Origin: Ciona intestinalis
Taxonomy: Eukaryota; Chordata; Ascidiacea; Phlebobranchia; Cionidae
Direction of reading: 5' to 3'
DNA: 64,000 nt
Assembly (NCBI RefSeq): GCF_000224145.3
Contig: NW_004190493.2
Coordinates: 68,470 to 132,469 of the forward strand
This document shows, in pieces, positions 45,990 through 61,300 of the stretch. Position 1 is the first letter of the stretch, and each line of letters starts with the position of its first letter. Both the position numbers and the translations under genes were made by a program. The notes below the pieces were generated by a model. It had not been told where the DNA came from and made no database searches. It saw only the letters and a program-made list of their open reading frames with translations.

Positions 45990-48900
45990 TTAATCATCCA
46001 AGAGTTCATCATCAAGATTCACACCACTTGTATCTATATCATCGTCTAACTCCAGATTTTCAATGTCCAGCTCAAGGTCCTAAAAAAAGAAAAACCTTTA
46101 ATACAAAGGTATCGAAACTAAAGCATAAATATAGGTTTAAACTGAAGCTGAATAAAAAAAATCAAATAAATAATAATTGAAAACTGCAAAACCACCAAAT
46201 AAAAATAATTGCTTTTAGTTGAAATTAGAGTGAAATTAAGATGTGCTGCCATGCATAGAACTACACCCGACATGGGCATGCGAACAAAGTTTATATACAT
46301 CATATTCATCCAGGCTGGAGGGAGCTTGTGGCACCTGTTGTTCTTGTGTTTCCACATCTGGTGTCTCATCTTCCTCTTCTTCACCAGCACAAGGCTCATC
46401 CTGGTAGAATATTGTGGTTAGTTGCTACTCACTCCCTCACTGTGAGTTTATCATACGTTGTGCTTCCTAGGAATGTATAATCGAAAACTTCCATATATTT
46501 TTTCTATCCATATATTTTTTTCTATCCATATATTTTTTTGCAATGTTTTGACCTATATTATGGTAAAAAATTGTTTGTAATGCAACTATAATACAACGGA
46601 CTCACAGTCACAACAATACCAAATGGATAAATATTTACTTTGACTGTATTTCCGTCATCTTCATCCTTTATCAGTGGAATAGAAACCTCCGGAACAACGT
46701 CCTCCTCCTGTTTGATTCACTCAAATTACAACCACACATGATCAACACACACAATATTGATTATTACATGCAGATAAATAGAAGTAAATTCTAATAGTAC
46801 GAACCTCAACCATTTTATCTGCATTTCCTGATTCAAACCCAGCAGCCTCTTCAAGTACATCGCGGTCATCATTTGACTGAAACCAATGTTTTCAAAATAA
46901 ATAGTTTTTTTTTACACTTTTCAACAAATAAATTTGTCAAAATCTATTAAAAAGGTATACTTTTAGAAGTGTTTGACATTGCTTTTATTGTTTTTTTTAT
47001 TTCTCTCTGTAAAATTTTATGCTTTTTTATTTAAGGTAACACTTTCGTAGATAAATTGTTTTAATCTAATTTTTTGTGCTGTTAAAATTACAAAAATGGA
47101 TTTACTTTTGATCAACTTACCGGTGTGACAGGGTAATGGGAAGCAGGTCTCAACTCCTCAGTTGCATTAAGAAATTTCTCGGCCACTAAACTTTCTGCCA
47201 AGTTTGGAAACAAGTTCTCATATTTTTCTGGGTCAGCGAGTGAATCAGCTGCCTTTTTATTTGTTGAACTAAGATTTTCTTTCCATAATTGAACAACCCT
47301 GGAATTAGAAGCTTACATGAATTCTATTACATCCATACATGTAGTAAACAGTTAAGGATGATTGGGTCAGTTTCAGTTTCAGGTCATAACAACATTTTTC
47401 TGGTCCCAAAATAGTGTTGTTTCGAAAGATTTTGTCCATGTCAAATATCAAGAACAAAACTTTAATCTATTTCTAACATGGTTCACAGGCTATTTAAACT
47501 ATCGAGCATTGGGACGATGCAGGCACAAACTCTCTGGTCCCCCAAATTTGTTGTAAACCCGACTTAATTTTCTTCATTAGAGCAGAATTTTTAAACCAAA
47601 ATTGTTACTGGTCAGTGGTCACCAGTTTGAGTAAATACCGAAACTCTCCATTAAAACAAACTTAGTTGTGTAATCATAAAAGTTAAAAAATATATTTGGT
47701 GTTTAAGTCTTGCAGTTAAAATAGAGACAGAAATTGATCCTAACAGAATAAATTATAGTGAGTACTGCCACTAAAATTATTGAATCAAAAATGTTGTGTG
47801 TTTGTACATGCTACCAACATTAATATTTCACCTGCTCATTTCACTTGGAAGATAAGTTCGAGCAAAGAAAGCAGCTTCAGGAAGTCTGTTTGTGTTGATC
47901 AGCAGATCGAGACACTGCTTAGTTTGGCCAGTAATAAAGTAACTTAGGAAAGCCACATTATTTTTTCCTGGAAAACAGCAATATTTATTTAAATGGAAAA
48001 TATTTAGTCATTTATCGAAATTATTTATCTAGAATACTATATATTTGAATAGTAAAGAGTTATTTTATTTTATCTTAATTAAAAACTATTATTATTAAAA
48101 TTGAGAAATGATTGACAATTTTTATACTAATTTTTTTCAAATAGAAAAAAAAAAATTCATGTTACCTCCTGCTTTAGCTCCATCTGCCAACGACTTAACC
48201 ATGTCAGCGTTACCAGCTGATGTCGCAAGCAAAAGCAAACCACCGAAGTCTTCTGCTTGACGTAAGCACTCCTGTGCAAGTCCAAACTCACATTTCCGTG
48301 TAGCCAGCTCAGCAAGTTGCTTCCATTTTTGCTCAGCCTGACATATTGAAAAATCAACTTTCTAGTTCTATGGCTTCTACATTTCTACAGTTTCTACTTT
48401 CAAGTAGAATGAGATATTAAGTTTACCTGTGCCTCCTGTGCAAGTTGGTAAGCTACCTTGAGATCACCCAGACCAAGAGCCAATTCAAACTTGTGTTCTG
48501 GGTCACTTGTTACAGCCATCGCTTGCGGTTTAAATCCCTGTGAAAATAAGACATAAAAATGAAGGCTTGTTGCAGCAATTACTATATAAAATAATCCACA
48601 ATTCTGAACATAATATTGACAATGTAAGTGTTAAATGTAATATAACCAAACAGACTGATCATTGCAATGTCATACAAAGTTGATCAATCATAAAAACCAT
48701 AAAACCAATTCGTTACTTGTTTCTCAAGAAAATGTGCAACTCTTGTTCTTTGCTCTTTTGGAATAGAAGGAAGAACTTTATCAGCAGTCTCAAAATCTTC
48801 TCGCATCACCGCAGTTTGGTATTCAAGCACCGACAGCAGCAGAGAGTAACTCACCTTAAAAATAATTTCAGTTTATACTTTGTAAAAAGTACAATTTTCT

Positions 48901-51900
48901 AAAAACGTAAGAATTTCAAAGCAAATTTAAAACAGATCTAAAGAACATAACTTTTTGCCAGCATACAATTAAGAAAAGAGTAAATACCAAAGTGTCATGT
49001 GATAGATGCAACATTGTGAATTTCTAGGATGGCATTATGGCACAAATTTGTAACTATATAATTTGCGTTTACGTTATACTTTCACATATTCACCATCAAC
49101 TCACCACATTAAGTTCTTTATCACCGAGGTAAAGTCGGTTGTCACTTGGAATATACCCGAGTAGATATAATACCCTGAAAATACATTACCGACTGCAAAT
49201 TAAAATGTAAAAAAATTCGGTTTAAATTTATAGACTTTTATAAAACAACTTAAAATTGATAAATCTAAACCATGAAACCCCCAATGAATTTTATATGATG
49301 AATTTTACGACGCAAATTCAAGTTGCAAAAAAAGATTTTTGGCTAAATATTATGGGTTTATCTTATGCTTGATAGCAACAATTTACATCAATGTAAACAA
49401 TGATGCATTTGGCGAAAGTTTCATGACAACTATTCGAATAAAACAAGAAATAAATCTAGGGACAAAAAATATTGACTTATTTACCAAAGATGGCGTACAC
49501 TAATAGAGCACTTTCCATTCAGACAAATAAAAGCAGTCTGGGTTTAGGGGTAATAGGAAAAATCTGGCCCCCAGGTTTTTGGAGCTTAATAATACTTCAT
49601 CCATATAGCAGGAAATATCCATATTTGCACAGACAACATAAAACTTACCGATCCAAATGAGCAATGGTGACGATCTCACCACCAACATAATAATTTAATC
49701 TGTTGACAGAGTTGGTGTATATGAAACAATCGCCAACCCATAAACCAGTCTTCACAACTTCTTCAATTTCTCCAATATCCTGACAAAGATAACATTTGCA
49801 ATCTGGTTAATTCAAGTTTTACCCAATTTTATGAAAATAAACACTGTAACTGCACAAGAAACCCAAATGTTTTAAGAAATTATCACACACGTCTACTTTT
49901 TACATGGGTTATGTGGCAGTGCATTGGTATACCTGCCTTCCTATATCCAATAACTACTGTATATTGAAATTACTACAATATGAAGAGGTATATTAAAACA
50001 CAGTTACAAAAGTTCAAATATTTTAAACGCAACAGCATGTCATCAAATAAAATAAAAACTCTTAACAAGTTTTCACACAAGCACTCACATCGCTGAATGC
50101 ATCAGTTATCCCATCTTCAGTAACCAGGTCGGTATTCTCCTTTGATTCTTCAATCTTAGATTGATCATACTTAAGGATGTAAAATGATTCATCGGATGTA
50201 ATACAAACCAAGTCACCGTTATCCGACCAAATCACCTGATGGAAATTAAAATGGTAATTTTTCACATATTATAAAAAATTACAAAACAAAAACTGGAATA
50301 TTATTATACGGTAAACGATATACTAAAAAGCTTGCTATTAACTTAAATTAAGTTATCTAAATTATCTGTAATTAAAAAAACTAAAACTAAAAATGTTCTA
50401 TATAACATATATGATAATGATCACATATATTTGTATATATATAAATATACATTTTTTTTAAATACAAAAAACAATTATATATATTTGTTTTTTTACATTT
50501 TTAGGGTTGATTTCAATTCTTCTAATAAGTTCAAGGTTCTCCCAATCATAAAATGCAAGTCCTTGTGATGTTCGAACTCCAAGTAGATGGCCTCCATATA
50601 TTCCTTCTGCACCAAAATCTGGTTTGAAAGATTTTCGTTCCTTAAAGTTTTTGAAAAGTTTCACGGATGTTCCACTTTCCCTCACTGCATATCTGTAATA
50701 ACAAATTGTAGTTAACAGTTTAGTCAATATGGGTGTGATCTTTTGCACAGAAGATTTCTGTTTATTGATAATGAATGGATTGCTCATTTGCAAATAGTAG
50801 AAAAAAGTAAAACAAATCTCCTATGGCCTAAACCTTTTTTTAATTTCAATAGGTTAATAAAAATTAGTACCAAATGATAAGGAAATACTCCTTAAATTCT
50901 TTTACGCAATTATACTTTTTTACTGAATATTCAAGTAAATGTGCATTATGCAGGAAAGATTAAACTTACTCAGATGAATCTTGGGCCCATGTAAACTCAA
51001 GAGCCGAACCAAAGGCTTTGTTTCTCAAAGCCATCGCAGTGTAGATGATGTATTCTCCATCTCCACACACTACAACAAACCTGTAAAAAACAACATTTTA
51101 TTACCACAAAATTAAGCACATGAAATGCGCTATAAGACTAGTAAAATATACTTTAAAATTTCCTACACAAATGATATGCATGTTGATTCTTACCTTCCAT
51201 TTGCGTTGTGTTTTAAAGTTTGTGGATAAACTTCACAACTTCCCATGTCTTTCACTGCAAGCTGGAGACGTTCTCCATCCTTCAAGTCTTGTTCTGTTAT
51301 GTAGGAGTCGAAATTATTGATGCATCAAGGTTTAACACAAAACACAATATTTATTACTATATTATGTAGTTAGTTAGTGTATTAAATTTAGGTTGAAGTG
51401 ATCTTTTCAAAATTTTCTGCCTTATAGGTGATTCGAAAAAAATAAACAAAACAAATATTTCAGATGCAAAATTAAATAATCTTTTTACAATGCTTAAACA
51501 TGACTTTTGACAGCTTGTTTTTAGTTCTTATCAATTGTATATGAGCATTGCTCATTAAGTAATATCAATTACATTTAAGGATTTATTTTTTCTCAAAGAC
51601 AGGAACTAAACAGTTTGTCATCTTGGGTAAACTTGACAGGGTATTTGTTACGATAAAAAATAAACAGTAACGGCCACAAACAACAACAAACCAGTCATAG
51701 CCTTCAAGTTTGCTTGTTGAATCTCGGAATGTTTGGCCCAAATTATTTTCCCGTTGCTGTCCATGGACATTGCAGGTTCTTCCCGTCCAAGTTTAATCAT
51801 GATACTTCCCTCATCGTAACCGAGCGCAATGTTATTCGAACCCTGAAATATGAGATAAGAAAATTTATAACAGAAAAAAGGTAGTCTATGTGATTATGTG

Positions 51901-54323
51901 ATTGTAAAGATGCAATAAGATTGTATTCTATATCGGAGAAGCATTATTGGGATAGATACCTGTCATTGTAGCTTAGCAATCCAAATTTTAAGCAGAATTA
52001 TATATATTCAGATGTCGAAATTTGCAAAACAAGAAAAAAGTATTTTTGTACATTTTCAGTTTAATATGCGCTTTACTTACCTTCATAGCAGAGATGCACC
52101 ACACGCGCTCCATACCATAGTTAAGTGTGGTTTCCAGTCTATATGTGTTGGCGTGCCAAATCTTAACAGTACCTAATGTAGGAATAAAAAATTTAAATAT
52201 TTTTAAAGAAGGTTGCTGTTAAGTTCGCAAACAAATCCAATGGGAGTATGCCCACCATGCTATAAGACTTGATCAGGGTTAAAAGTTAGTTTTTACAAAA
52301 ACGCATGTAAGATTTCAGAGGATCATTGCAACAGTCAAATATTGGTACGCCAAGCTTGGGTAACCAAAAAATCTTTACACAATGTATTATGTAAACATTA
52401 AGCAACTTCATTTTGGATTTTTGTTGATAGAATTAATGAAATAACACAGTCCATTGGCAGGTGTCTTTAATTAAATACAAACGTCTTAAATCAAATAAGT
52501 TAACTTAATTTGAAGTGACAGTTTATCAAACCATGACCCCAAATAACTTACCATCCTCGGAACCAGTCATGATGATGGGAAGTTCAGGGTGGAAGCTTAC
52601 ACACACGATGTTCTGTGAGTGACCCTCCAATGTCTGCACACATGTCTTGTTCTGATAATCCCATATTTTTGTTAAGCGATCGTCAGCGCCAGAAATAAGG
52701 TAAGGTTTGTCACCACCATTGTAGTAATCCACGCAGTTGACACCTGGGTTTATTAATAATGTTTAAGAAATTTCGGGGGACTACTTTTCTTCTAAATACC
52801 AATATTTAACAAGACTGTATCATACAAAACAAAGCATTAAAGCTTTTAGAAATGTATAATTAACAAACTTAAAAGCTTTTACTACAAATTAATGTGGCAA
52901 ACCCTTTGTATTTTGTAAATATATAAATGAAGTTTGTTGTTTAAAATTATGCAGATAATATAAAACATATAAAGTCTCACCTTTATCATGACCAGTTAAT
53001 GTAAAGTTTGGAGTTGCTGAACCAAGTTGCCATACTTTGATACTGCAGTCAAGTGATGCACTCGCGAATTGATTATTATCCTTGGGATTGATGACAATTT
53101 GCATCACGTAGTGAGTGTGGCCCTCAAATACTTGAGCACAACTCCATTTCTTGTCCCAATCCCAAAGTTTAATCAGCATGTCATCTGCAACGTTTTTAGT
53201 CATGACTCTTGTAATGTTAGGAAAATAGACAAATAACAGATAAGTTTAGCAAAATAACAACATACCACTGCTGGTTAATATGTAGGGTTGGGTGGGGTGG
53301 ACAGCAATTGATCGAATGTAATCTGTGTGAGCTTCAAACGCATGAGAACGTTCCAGGGTGTTGTAGTTGAAAACGCGTATTTGCATGTCATCCTATGCAG
53401 AAGAAAGAAGTATATAATACACATATTTTAAATAACAAAATTCACTCCAAGTGAAACCACATGCCATATCCACTGCTCCAGAACCTCGGCTAAATTTTTA
53501 TGCTTTATTAATAAATTGCATTATAAAAGATGCTGAGCAATCTGCTGGTATGAAAACTAAAGCTAGATTTGTTCAAATAGTTTTTAAATGTAAAGAAAAT
53601 CAACACGAACCGATCCAGTGATGACCCAGTTTTTCCGAGGAACAAATCGTGTTGCTCTTACAGGAAGGTCACATACTTCAAATGATTTGACCAAAAGTTG
53701 AGTTTCATGATTCCATATGTGAACATTGCCTACAAGGTGATACAGAATATTAGTGCACAATGTTTCAACTAATCAGGTTTTTCCAATCGTTAAGTAGATT
53801 AGTGACTACAATTGTAGCCCCTACAGATTTTAAACCTGCAAAAGATGTCCATGGTATTGAACTTGTGCAATACATACAAATAAATCCCTATTCTAAACAA
53901 CTAACATGTTTAATATAACTTGCGAAATAGTAAATAATCTAAGATAATTATTTAGGCAATAGTGAAAAACCCTTTGATTCACTACAGAATAAGAACGTGG
54001 GAATTTTTAGACATTGGAGGTTATAAGGGTTATTTGCATAGTACAGGTGTTTAGTTGTTGGTGGTTAGCAGATAACACAGGGAACAAATCCTTTACCAGC
54101 TTCATTATTTAACATAGCACATTATTATAGAAGAAAAATCTTACCATTATAAAGTGATACCAACATCCATGGTTCACTAGGATGTAAATCAACACATTTT
54201 ACACGATCCGATCTTGCGTTAAGTTTTCGCTTGATATCCAAGCGCAGAGGCTGAAAACCGATTTATTTAGCGTATTAATGTAAAGGTGGTATAAATATGT
54301 ACACAATATTAACTACTCACCAT
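45990..54323 (-). CDS. COPB2: COPB2, coatomer beta' subunit, 23 coding exons
   Basis: 947 residues (human 906). Exons: 54323-54321 (ATG alone), 54250-54145, 53729-53611, 53392-53266, 53184-52981, 52743-52552, 52172-52081, 51842-51692, 51293-51194, 51080-50970, 50692-50497, 50235-50089, 49779-49649, 49174-49105, 48849-48717, 48537-48427, 48337-48166, 47967-47832, 47298-47121, 46875-46805, 46707-46606, 46400-46299, 46079-45990. The start ([19 protein letters not shown]) and the WD blades ([40 protein letters not shown]) are near-identical to animal beta'-COP. The second propeller and alpha-solenoid follow, then an acidic tail ending in NLDDELLDD. Known role: COPI coat on Golgi-to-ER vesicles; the N-terminal propeller reads dilysine cargo signals. 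The exon at 46299-46400 has an alternative, non-phasing donor near 46335. Confidence 0.96.
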
Positions 54324-55307
54324 TATACAATTTTCTTATGAAATTCCTAAACAATGAACCGGAGATTTTATGGCGATGTTGGCAGTTCAATTAGCAGCGT
54401 GTTACTTCTTTTATTAAAATTTTTTAACAAGGAAAACAATATTCTCGTTGTTAGCAATGCTAAAGTTCACAACTTGTGGTACACGTAAACCTACTCAACG
54501 TAGAGTTTATATCGGATACCACCTAGGATATTTTGAATTCTTCCTTAAATAGTTTTACCGATTAAGTCATCTTAAAATTAAAAAAAAACTAATGGCCTAT
54601 ATCAGGTAAACTTGTAGTAGACATATGATAGTCACACTACGTTCGGCACAAAAAATGTAACTACATTGAAGTTTATATTCGCTAAATTCGTTAAATCCAG
54701 AGTCAAACCTATACTACCTAGCATGGGATCTTAAGTGGGTACGATCTAAACTTTTTTGACGCGTTGGAAGTTTTTACAACATCCCAGCTTATTTATTGAC
54801 GCGTTGGAAAACATTCCATCAAAGTTGAATCACACGTAAACAACTTAATATTTTAAATTCGACGGTTTTCTCACTGAACTGAACAATATATCTTCGTCTT
54901 TTCAATATTAAACAAGTAAATCACACATATACCAGCATAACCAAATCTACCACTGCCTGTACTACATTCAACATTCTTACATGTGCTTAAAGTTGGCTTT
55001 GCTTAAGTGTATTTAGTATATAGTGATAGAAAGGTAAAACACCATAACTGAAAACCTAAAATGCTTAAAATTGCACAGGTGTTCCTACACAATAACAAAA
55101 TAATCTGCATTGTTCGTTTGTTCTCACCAAGTTATGCATATTATCGCATACAGTTCATGTTAAAAGTGTGGTTACTAAATGGAACGGTCATTGCAAAAGC
55201 AGCTATTAATTGTAAACCAAGACACGACAATCAGCAATATATCAACATACTGTCAAAAATAGTTTCGGCATTCGTTTTCACAAATATTGGAGAATAAACA
55301 TGGAGTC

Positions 55308-58300
55308 CTAAGAAGCAGGTTGACAAATACGCAACTCTCCATTGTTAGTTCCATACAATAAACCGTCTCCTATGTTAGGCAGCCATGCCACTGTGTTGAT
55401 GCTAACAAATCGATGTGGTGTGTCTGGATTTACTGTTAAAAATACAACATCATTTTATATAATCATTAGCATGAGTTTATCATTAACAAATATATCTTTA
55501 TCACTGTTTTTGGTCCTTTATCTGTACTCATCATATCAACAAATAAGAATAAAAGTTGGTACAAACACAAAAACTTTGTTTGGAAAGTATGTTAATGATT
55601 TGTATTTTTGCACTACCTGTATCACTGAAATAGTAATCTTATAGTAAATATATTTTTAATGTGTTTTATTTGATATATTGAAAAAAGAAGTAATGATATG
55701 TTAAACATTAAGCATTATGGTTTCACGAACAAGGCTTACTTGGATGCATGATTTGATTAACAACTGGTGAATAATTGTTTTCGCCGTTCTTATTAAGCTT
55801 CAGAATTTGAGCCATAGGACTTCTACAAAACAATGAAATAATTAAAACCTAAATAAAAACAAAATTACTGATGTACTGGAGTGAAAAATAGACAGATGTA
55901 TTAATAAAATAAAAATAAGTGCAGTGGTAGTCATATGAAATTAAAAGCATTATATACCCAATACCCTCTATTATGTTGGTGAGTTGTCAAATACCTGCTT
56001 GTGGATAGGGCTTCCGGCAAATAAGGTCGATTTTTAACACCAACAGCCAAGTAGTCTCCCAGAGGTGACAAACTTAAACATACAGCATGTGGACCAAATG
56101 GTTTCCTAATGAAACATAATTCTGGTTTAATCTTTAAACACCAATACAAACAGTGTATGTCGTCATATTTAGGTCAGTACAGTTTTTGGATGAATCATAA
56201 TGTATTTAATATTCATGGGTTACTTCAGGTCACCAGTGTTGATTAAAAAATCTCTTTGTTTATAATAGGTCACTAAATGTAAGGAACTACATATTCACCA
56301 TGACTGGTATGAACAGAATAATGCATATACAAGTTGAAGGTTTTATTACAATCAATGTACCAGCTATTTAGTAATATATGGTTTTTAGGCTCTTTTGTAT
56401 AATTAGTAGAATATTAAGTTTCACCTAAACAAGACTTCTCCTAAAGTATCTGGGAGCAATGAATACACAGCAACCTGCATAGATTCAGGGAATCCAACTT
56501 CTGTTGGAATGAACGTTGCTAGCTTTGTTCCATCCTTGGAAATATCGACACTCGAATCATTGTAGATTTTACAATGTGGCACGATGACATTGGTATCTGA
56601 CCTGAAGATAAAGTTAGATTACAATCTACCCTGACATATCACTGAAATATTACATTTACGGGTGACATGAAACCACATCACTATTATTTTAAATGCTAAA
56701 GTAAAGTGTACAACAGTTTCTACTATTCTACATATTACTATAAAGCATTATTAAAGTAAACTGTACTTTTTACCTTAAATGGCCCCCCTTTTACCGCACA
56801 GCAAGTTAGTATACCCTTGAATTTTGGAGTTATTAAGATATGATTTTCACCAACCATTTGTAAAAGTATCTACCGATTGTCAATGATAACCAAAGAAATC
56901 ACGACTTTGAATGTGTAGATGATTGCACAACATATTATCTGTATATATCACAAGCACAACTATGACTGTGTCCAGTTGTATTTAATGTTGCATTTCAATT
57001 GATGATAAACCATGCATATGTACTGATTTAGAATGATTGTATGATCAGTCGTCTGTGATGATTTCTCATATGTATTCAATAAAAAATACGACTTATATAC
57101 AATGTTTTCTGACACTGCCGCTACTGAAATACAGAAATAGTAAGGAACAATGACCCATGCCCCAGTGATTTACAGACTGACAGTTCAATGATGATGTCAG
57201 GTTTTGTTTTACCCAATACTCATTTATTCAGGCTATGATGAATGATGACTATATGGATAGAGGTGATTCACTTTCACTACAACAACACAAATTGTAAAAC
57301 ATTCGTGTTAGTGTTTTTTTTTATTCTTGGGTATAATTTGTTGCATTAAAAATCGAATAAAATGCAAAATGAGCGTGGCAGTGATGAGCGAGGTGTCAAG
57401 CGTTTATTGTATTATCTTTTGGTTCAAGTTCAATCACATTTTGAACAGTTTTAATTACTTATGCCGAGGGATGCATATTACAGAATAATTAGGTATTCTA
57501 GGATATCCTAGAATACTTTATTTCGAATCTAGAATTCCGAATCTAGAATTCTGAATCTTTTAATATTTATCGCAAAAAAAAATTTTACCCACAAAAGTCA
57601 GTTTATTGACTCTTTCATAGCAGCCTTGTTGGATCATGAGCTGTAAAATGATCAAAAATTGTACTATTGGGTAGTTTTTGCGTCATAAAACGTATAGCAG
57701 GCTATGAAAAGACGTTGCAAAACGTTTACTCTCGAAAGTCACAAAAATATTTTTTTTAAATAAATAAGTTTCAAAAATTGTTTATATAGTTTAGGAGATG
57801 ACGTCATTAAACAGAATAACGAATCCCGTAATTAGATTCGAATACAAAAGGATTCGAATCTCATGGATTTGAAATTCTGTAATGTGCATCCCTACTTATG
57901 CCTATACATGATTGTACTTAATTACAATCAGTCAGTGTAAGCACATTGTAGCGTAAATAATACTGCCTATGCTAACAGTAACAACATTTAAATACAAGAA
58001 TTAGTTCTGAGCCTAACAGTTCGAGAGTTTTATAAAGCAAAGACACTTGCAACCCCAACCTATTAAATGCATTTAACCACTGTTGTGGAATTAATGCTAT
58101 ACCGGTCCAACTGTCAAACTGACACTTAATCCTTCATATGAAGCAAATAATCCATGTGTGAATTGGGACATCGTAACAGATAAATATGTTCATTTAACAA
58201 ATTAAACCTGTTCCCCAAGCTAACCTAAATAAACATACACACACGCATCGTGCAATTGAGTTATAATTCTTAGTTTATGATTGGTAGCTATGTTTAAAAT

Positions 58301-61300
58301 GATTGTTGTGCAAAATACATTTTTGACTGTCTGGTTTGTTGACTTTATGGGAAGTTTGCTGTGTTTTTTTATAGGTTTGGTATGTTTGTTACTTAGCTCA
58401 TCGCTACAGGCAATTTACCTATTGCAAAATGCAAATTAGGATAAGCTAATTCAAATTTTGGTTATGTTCAGTTTAGTGGTGCTTTTTATATAACAAAAAT
58501 TGAATTATATATATACTTCTTAATTTTTGACAGCTCCATGAGCATGTTTGGAATGTTAAGAACTCCCAATATTATGATACATTATATTTACATACAATAT
58601 TATTTTTCGCAATCTATCAAAGTTTTTTTGTGGTTTTATATTTTTACCTTCCAATTTCAGGTAAAGCAAGCTTGGAAAAATCCCACCACTGCAAACGGTA
58701 CGAGAAACGATCTACATGACCTTGTGGATGAAGGGAGAGGATCTGGTTGATGTTGCTTGCATGGAATCTTCTTCTATGTCTTCGCCTGTTAACGAGAGTA
58801 TTACAATGTGAATCAGTACCATGGGTTAGTGGTTAAGATTCCCTGCCTTAAACCCAGAGTCTACCAAGTTTGAACCTTGATGCTACCACCATTATGAGGG
58901 GGTTTGTCTTTAAGCAAACACTGAACGGTACAGTTTATGAAATAGAACAGCTGTGTTTTAACTACTAGAGTGTATGAGTCATAATGAGATATAAATGACA
59001 TCCTGGCTTTATATAAATGAACACCCACCATATAGCTCGTGATTGACGAAGACGTAATCTTTGATTAGGAGTTCTACTGAACGTAAAATCTTGAGAAAGT
59101 TCCAAATCAGGACCCTGTGTGCCTGAAAGCAAATATTAAAGGTGACTAAAACTGTTCTTGCCAAATAAAAAATTAATTACAAGTATTCACCATTGATGAT
59201 ACACTCAAATCTTATTATGAAGTTAAAAGTAAACAATGTTTAATTTAATTTATAGAAAAATTAAGCAAAACTTCACCTGGTACAAAGTAAAATGGAGGTT
59301 GGGTTGTTCGCCTCGAACTGCCAGAAGACCGGTATGTACTTGATGTGGAGTTACTCAAGGTAGGAAAGTATGAAGGTATTGTCCTATTTCGTGATGGTGA
59401 GGGACTCGGGTTGGTTGCAGGAGTTTCTTCCATTGGGGAAAGATAAACTGGAATCTCCGGGTTTATCGGGACAACCAGATTGCCTGGGATTGACTCTTCG
59501 GCTACGTTTGTTCTCGATGGTGTTAACAAGTTTCGAGGCCGCGAATGTGAATTAAATTCAGTTGATATGTTTTCTGTTACTGACTCAGTTGAAAGATCGT
59601 TATGTTCAGGATCTGTGTGTGGATGTAATTCGGAAAATATAGGAACTATATCTGCAGCTGGGTTGTTTAGCAAAGGTGCTTCAGATGGGACAACAGTGGG
59701 TTGGACTGGTGATGAATTAGACTGACTACTTCGACCTTGGAGTTGCTGAAGTCGAAGTTCGAGTCGTCGACGCTCTTGACGCAACAATCTAAGTCGATTA
59801 TACTGATGCTGGATTTCAGCATTAACACTTACACGGGCGTGCAGAATCCTCTGATGATCAACAGCCCGAGAATTGGACAAGTCACTCATTCTCTGTCTCA
59901 ATTCAAACAAACGATTTAAACTGTGCAATCTTAACGAAAGGAATCGCTCTTGAGGTTCTGTTTCCTCAGAGGTGTTAGTTTCTGGACGAGATGTTTCAAG
60001 TTGTTCTGTATCTGGAAAATCAGTAGCAACTGATCTCCGATCTCTGCTTCTTAAATTATAAACTGAAGGAGAGTTGCTACGACCGCCTGCTTGTCTTCTG
60101 CGAATATAGAGAGGTATTGGAGCACGACGAACGGGATTTGATGGAAGAGGTATTTCTCTTGGTTCAACGGTTTCATCATTTTCCACCGAAACTGGAGTCC
60201 TTGGTCTTCCTCTCATCCAACTTCTAAGCAACTGTCTTCTCTAAGATTAGATTAAGAATTACAATGACTAATGACATTAAGTGTAGTATATACACTAAAG
60301 ACACAACTGATTTTAGACTAACATGTGTTAATATTGTTTCAAATAGTTTGCTGATTGCAAACAGGCAAGGCAATTTGAAGATGCAACGAGTACTTTTTAA
60401 GCCAAAATCATTGTAATTTAAACTAAAAAAAGGTTATTAAACATTGTGAAACATTAAAAATTGGATCCGTAGATAGAAATAAAATGATTTCAACTCACCC
60501 TTGTTAATGAATCTCCAATTGAAGAGGGTTGATTCCAAGATGAAACTGGAGAATATGATTTAAAACAAATGTTAAACAAGCATTTATCAATCTGTGTTAT
60601 TATAGCCCTAGTTGATAAACTGTAACTGTGCCGATAGGCTTGCAGCTGGTTTTCCAAATGTACTAAAGGTTTAAGGATTATGCGGATCTAGATTAACAAA
60701 GACTGTGTTGAAGAATTTGTAAAAAGTGTGGGTGGTCTACAGAATTATTTACATTTCCCAATTGACCCCTTCTTATTCATGTAGTTACACAATTAAATTT
60801 AGTTAAATTTAAATGTTCACCAGGATTTTCCACGCTCTCATTTTCTTCTTCGTCTGTTCCAGAGTTTTGTTCTTCTTCAAAATTAACAACTCCCGTTAAT
60901 ATATTGGTACCCCACATATCAAACCTCACCAATCTCACCTGTTTAATAAAGTCAATTACAACTGTGCCAACTGATACTATTTTATGCCATGGATAACTTT
61001 AAAAAACTATGGTAGTAGTCAAAGCACAACACATCTTACAAAGTTAAGCACTGTAAAGTACAAAATATTATTTTAAACTTAAATAAAAGAGATAACAAAT
61101 TTCCTATGTTGTATCCTCCAATGTAGCAGAAACCGAATCATTTTGATATTATATACATAAAACACCCATGGTATTTGATTTTCACAGACTTTTGAGAGTA
61201 AATAGTGTAGTCACTGTACATTGCAAACTACACTCACTCTTTCAGCTGCAGATCCAGTTTTAACAGAAGCAAATGGTTGTGGGAGACTCCAGTCCCAAAA

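Noticed and set aside
59370-59919. Plus-strand ORFs opposite the large AMBRA1 exon
   Set aside because: Antisense shadows of the 964 nt exon in the disordered region.
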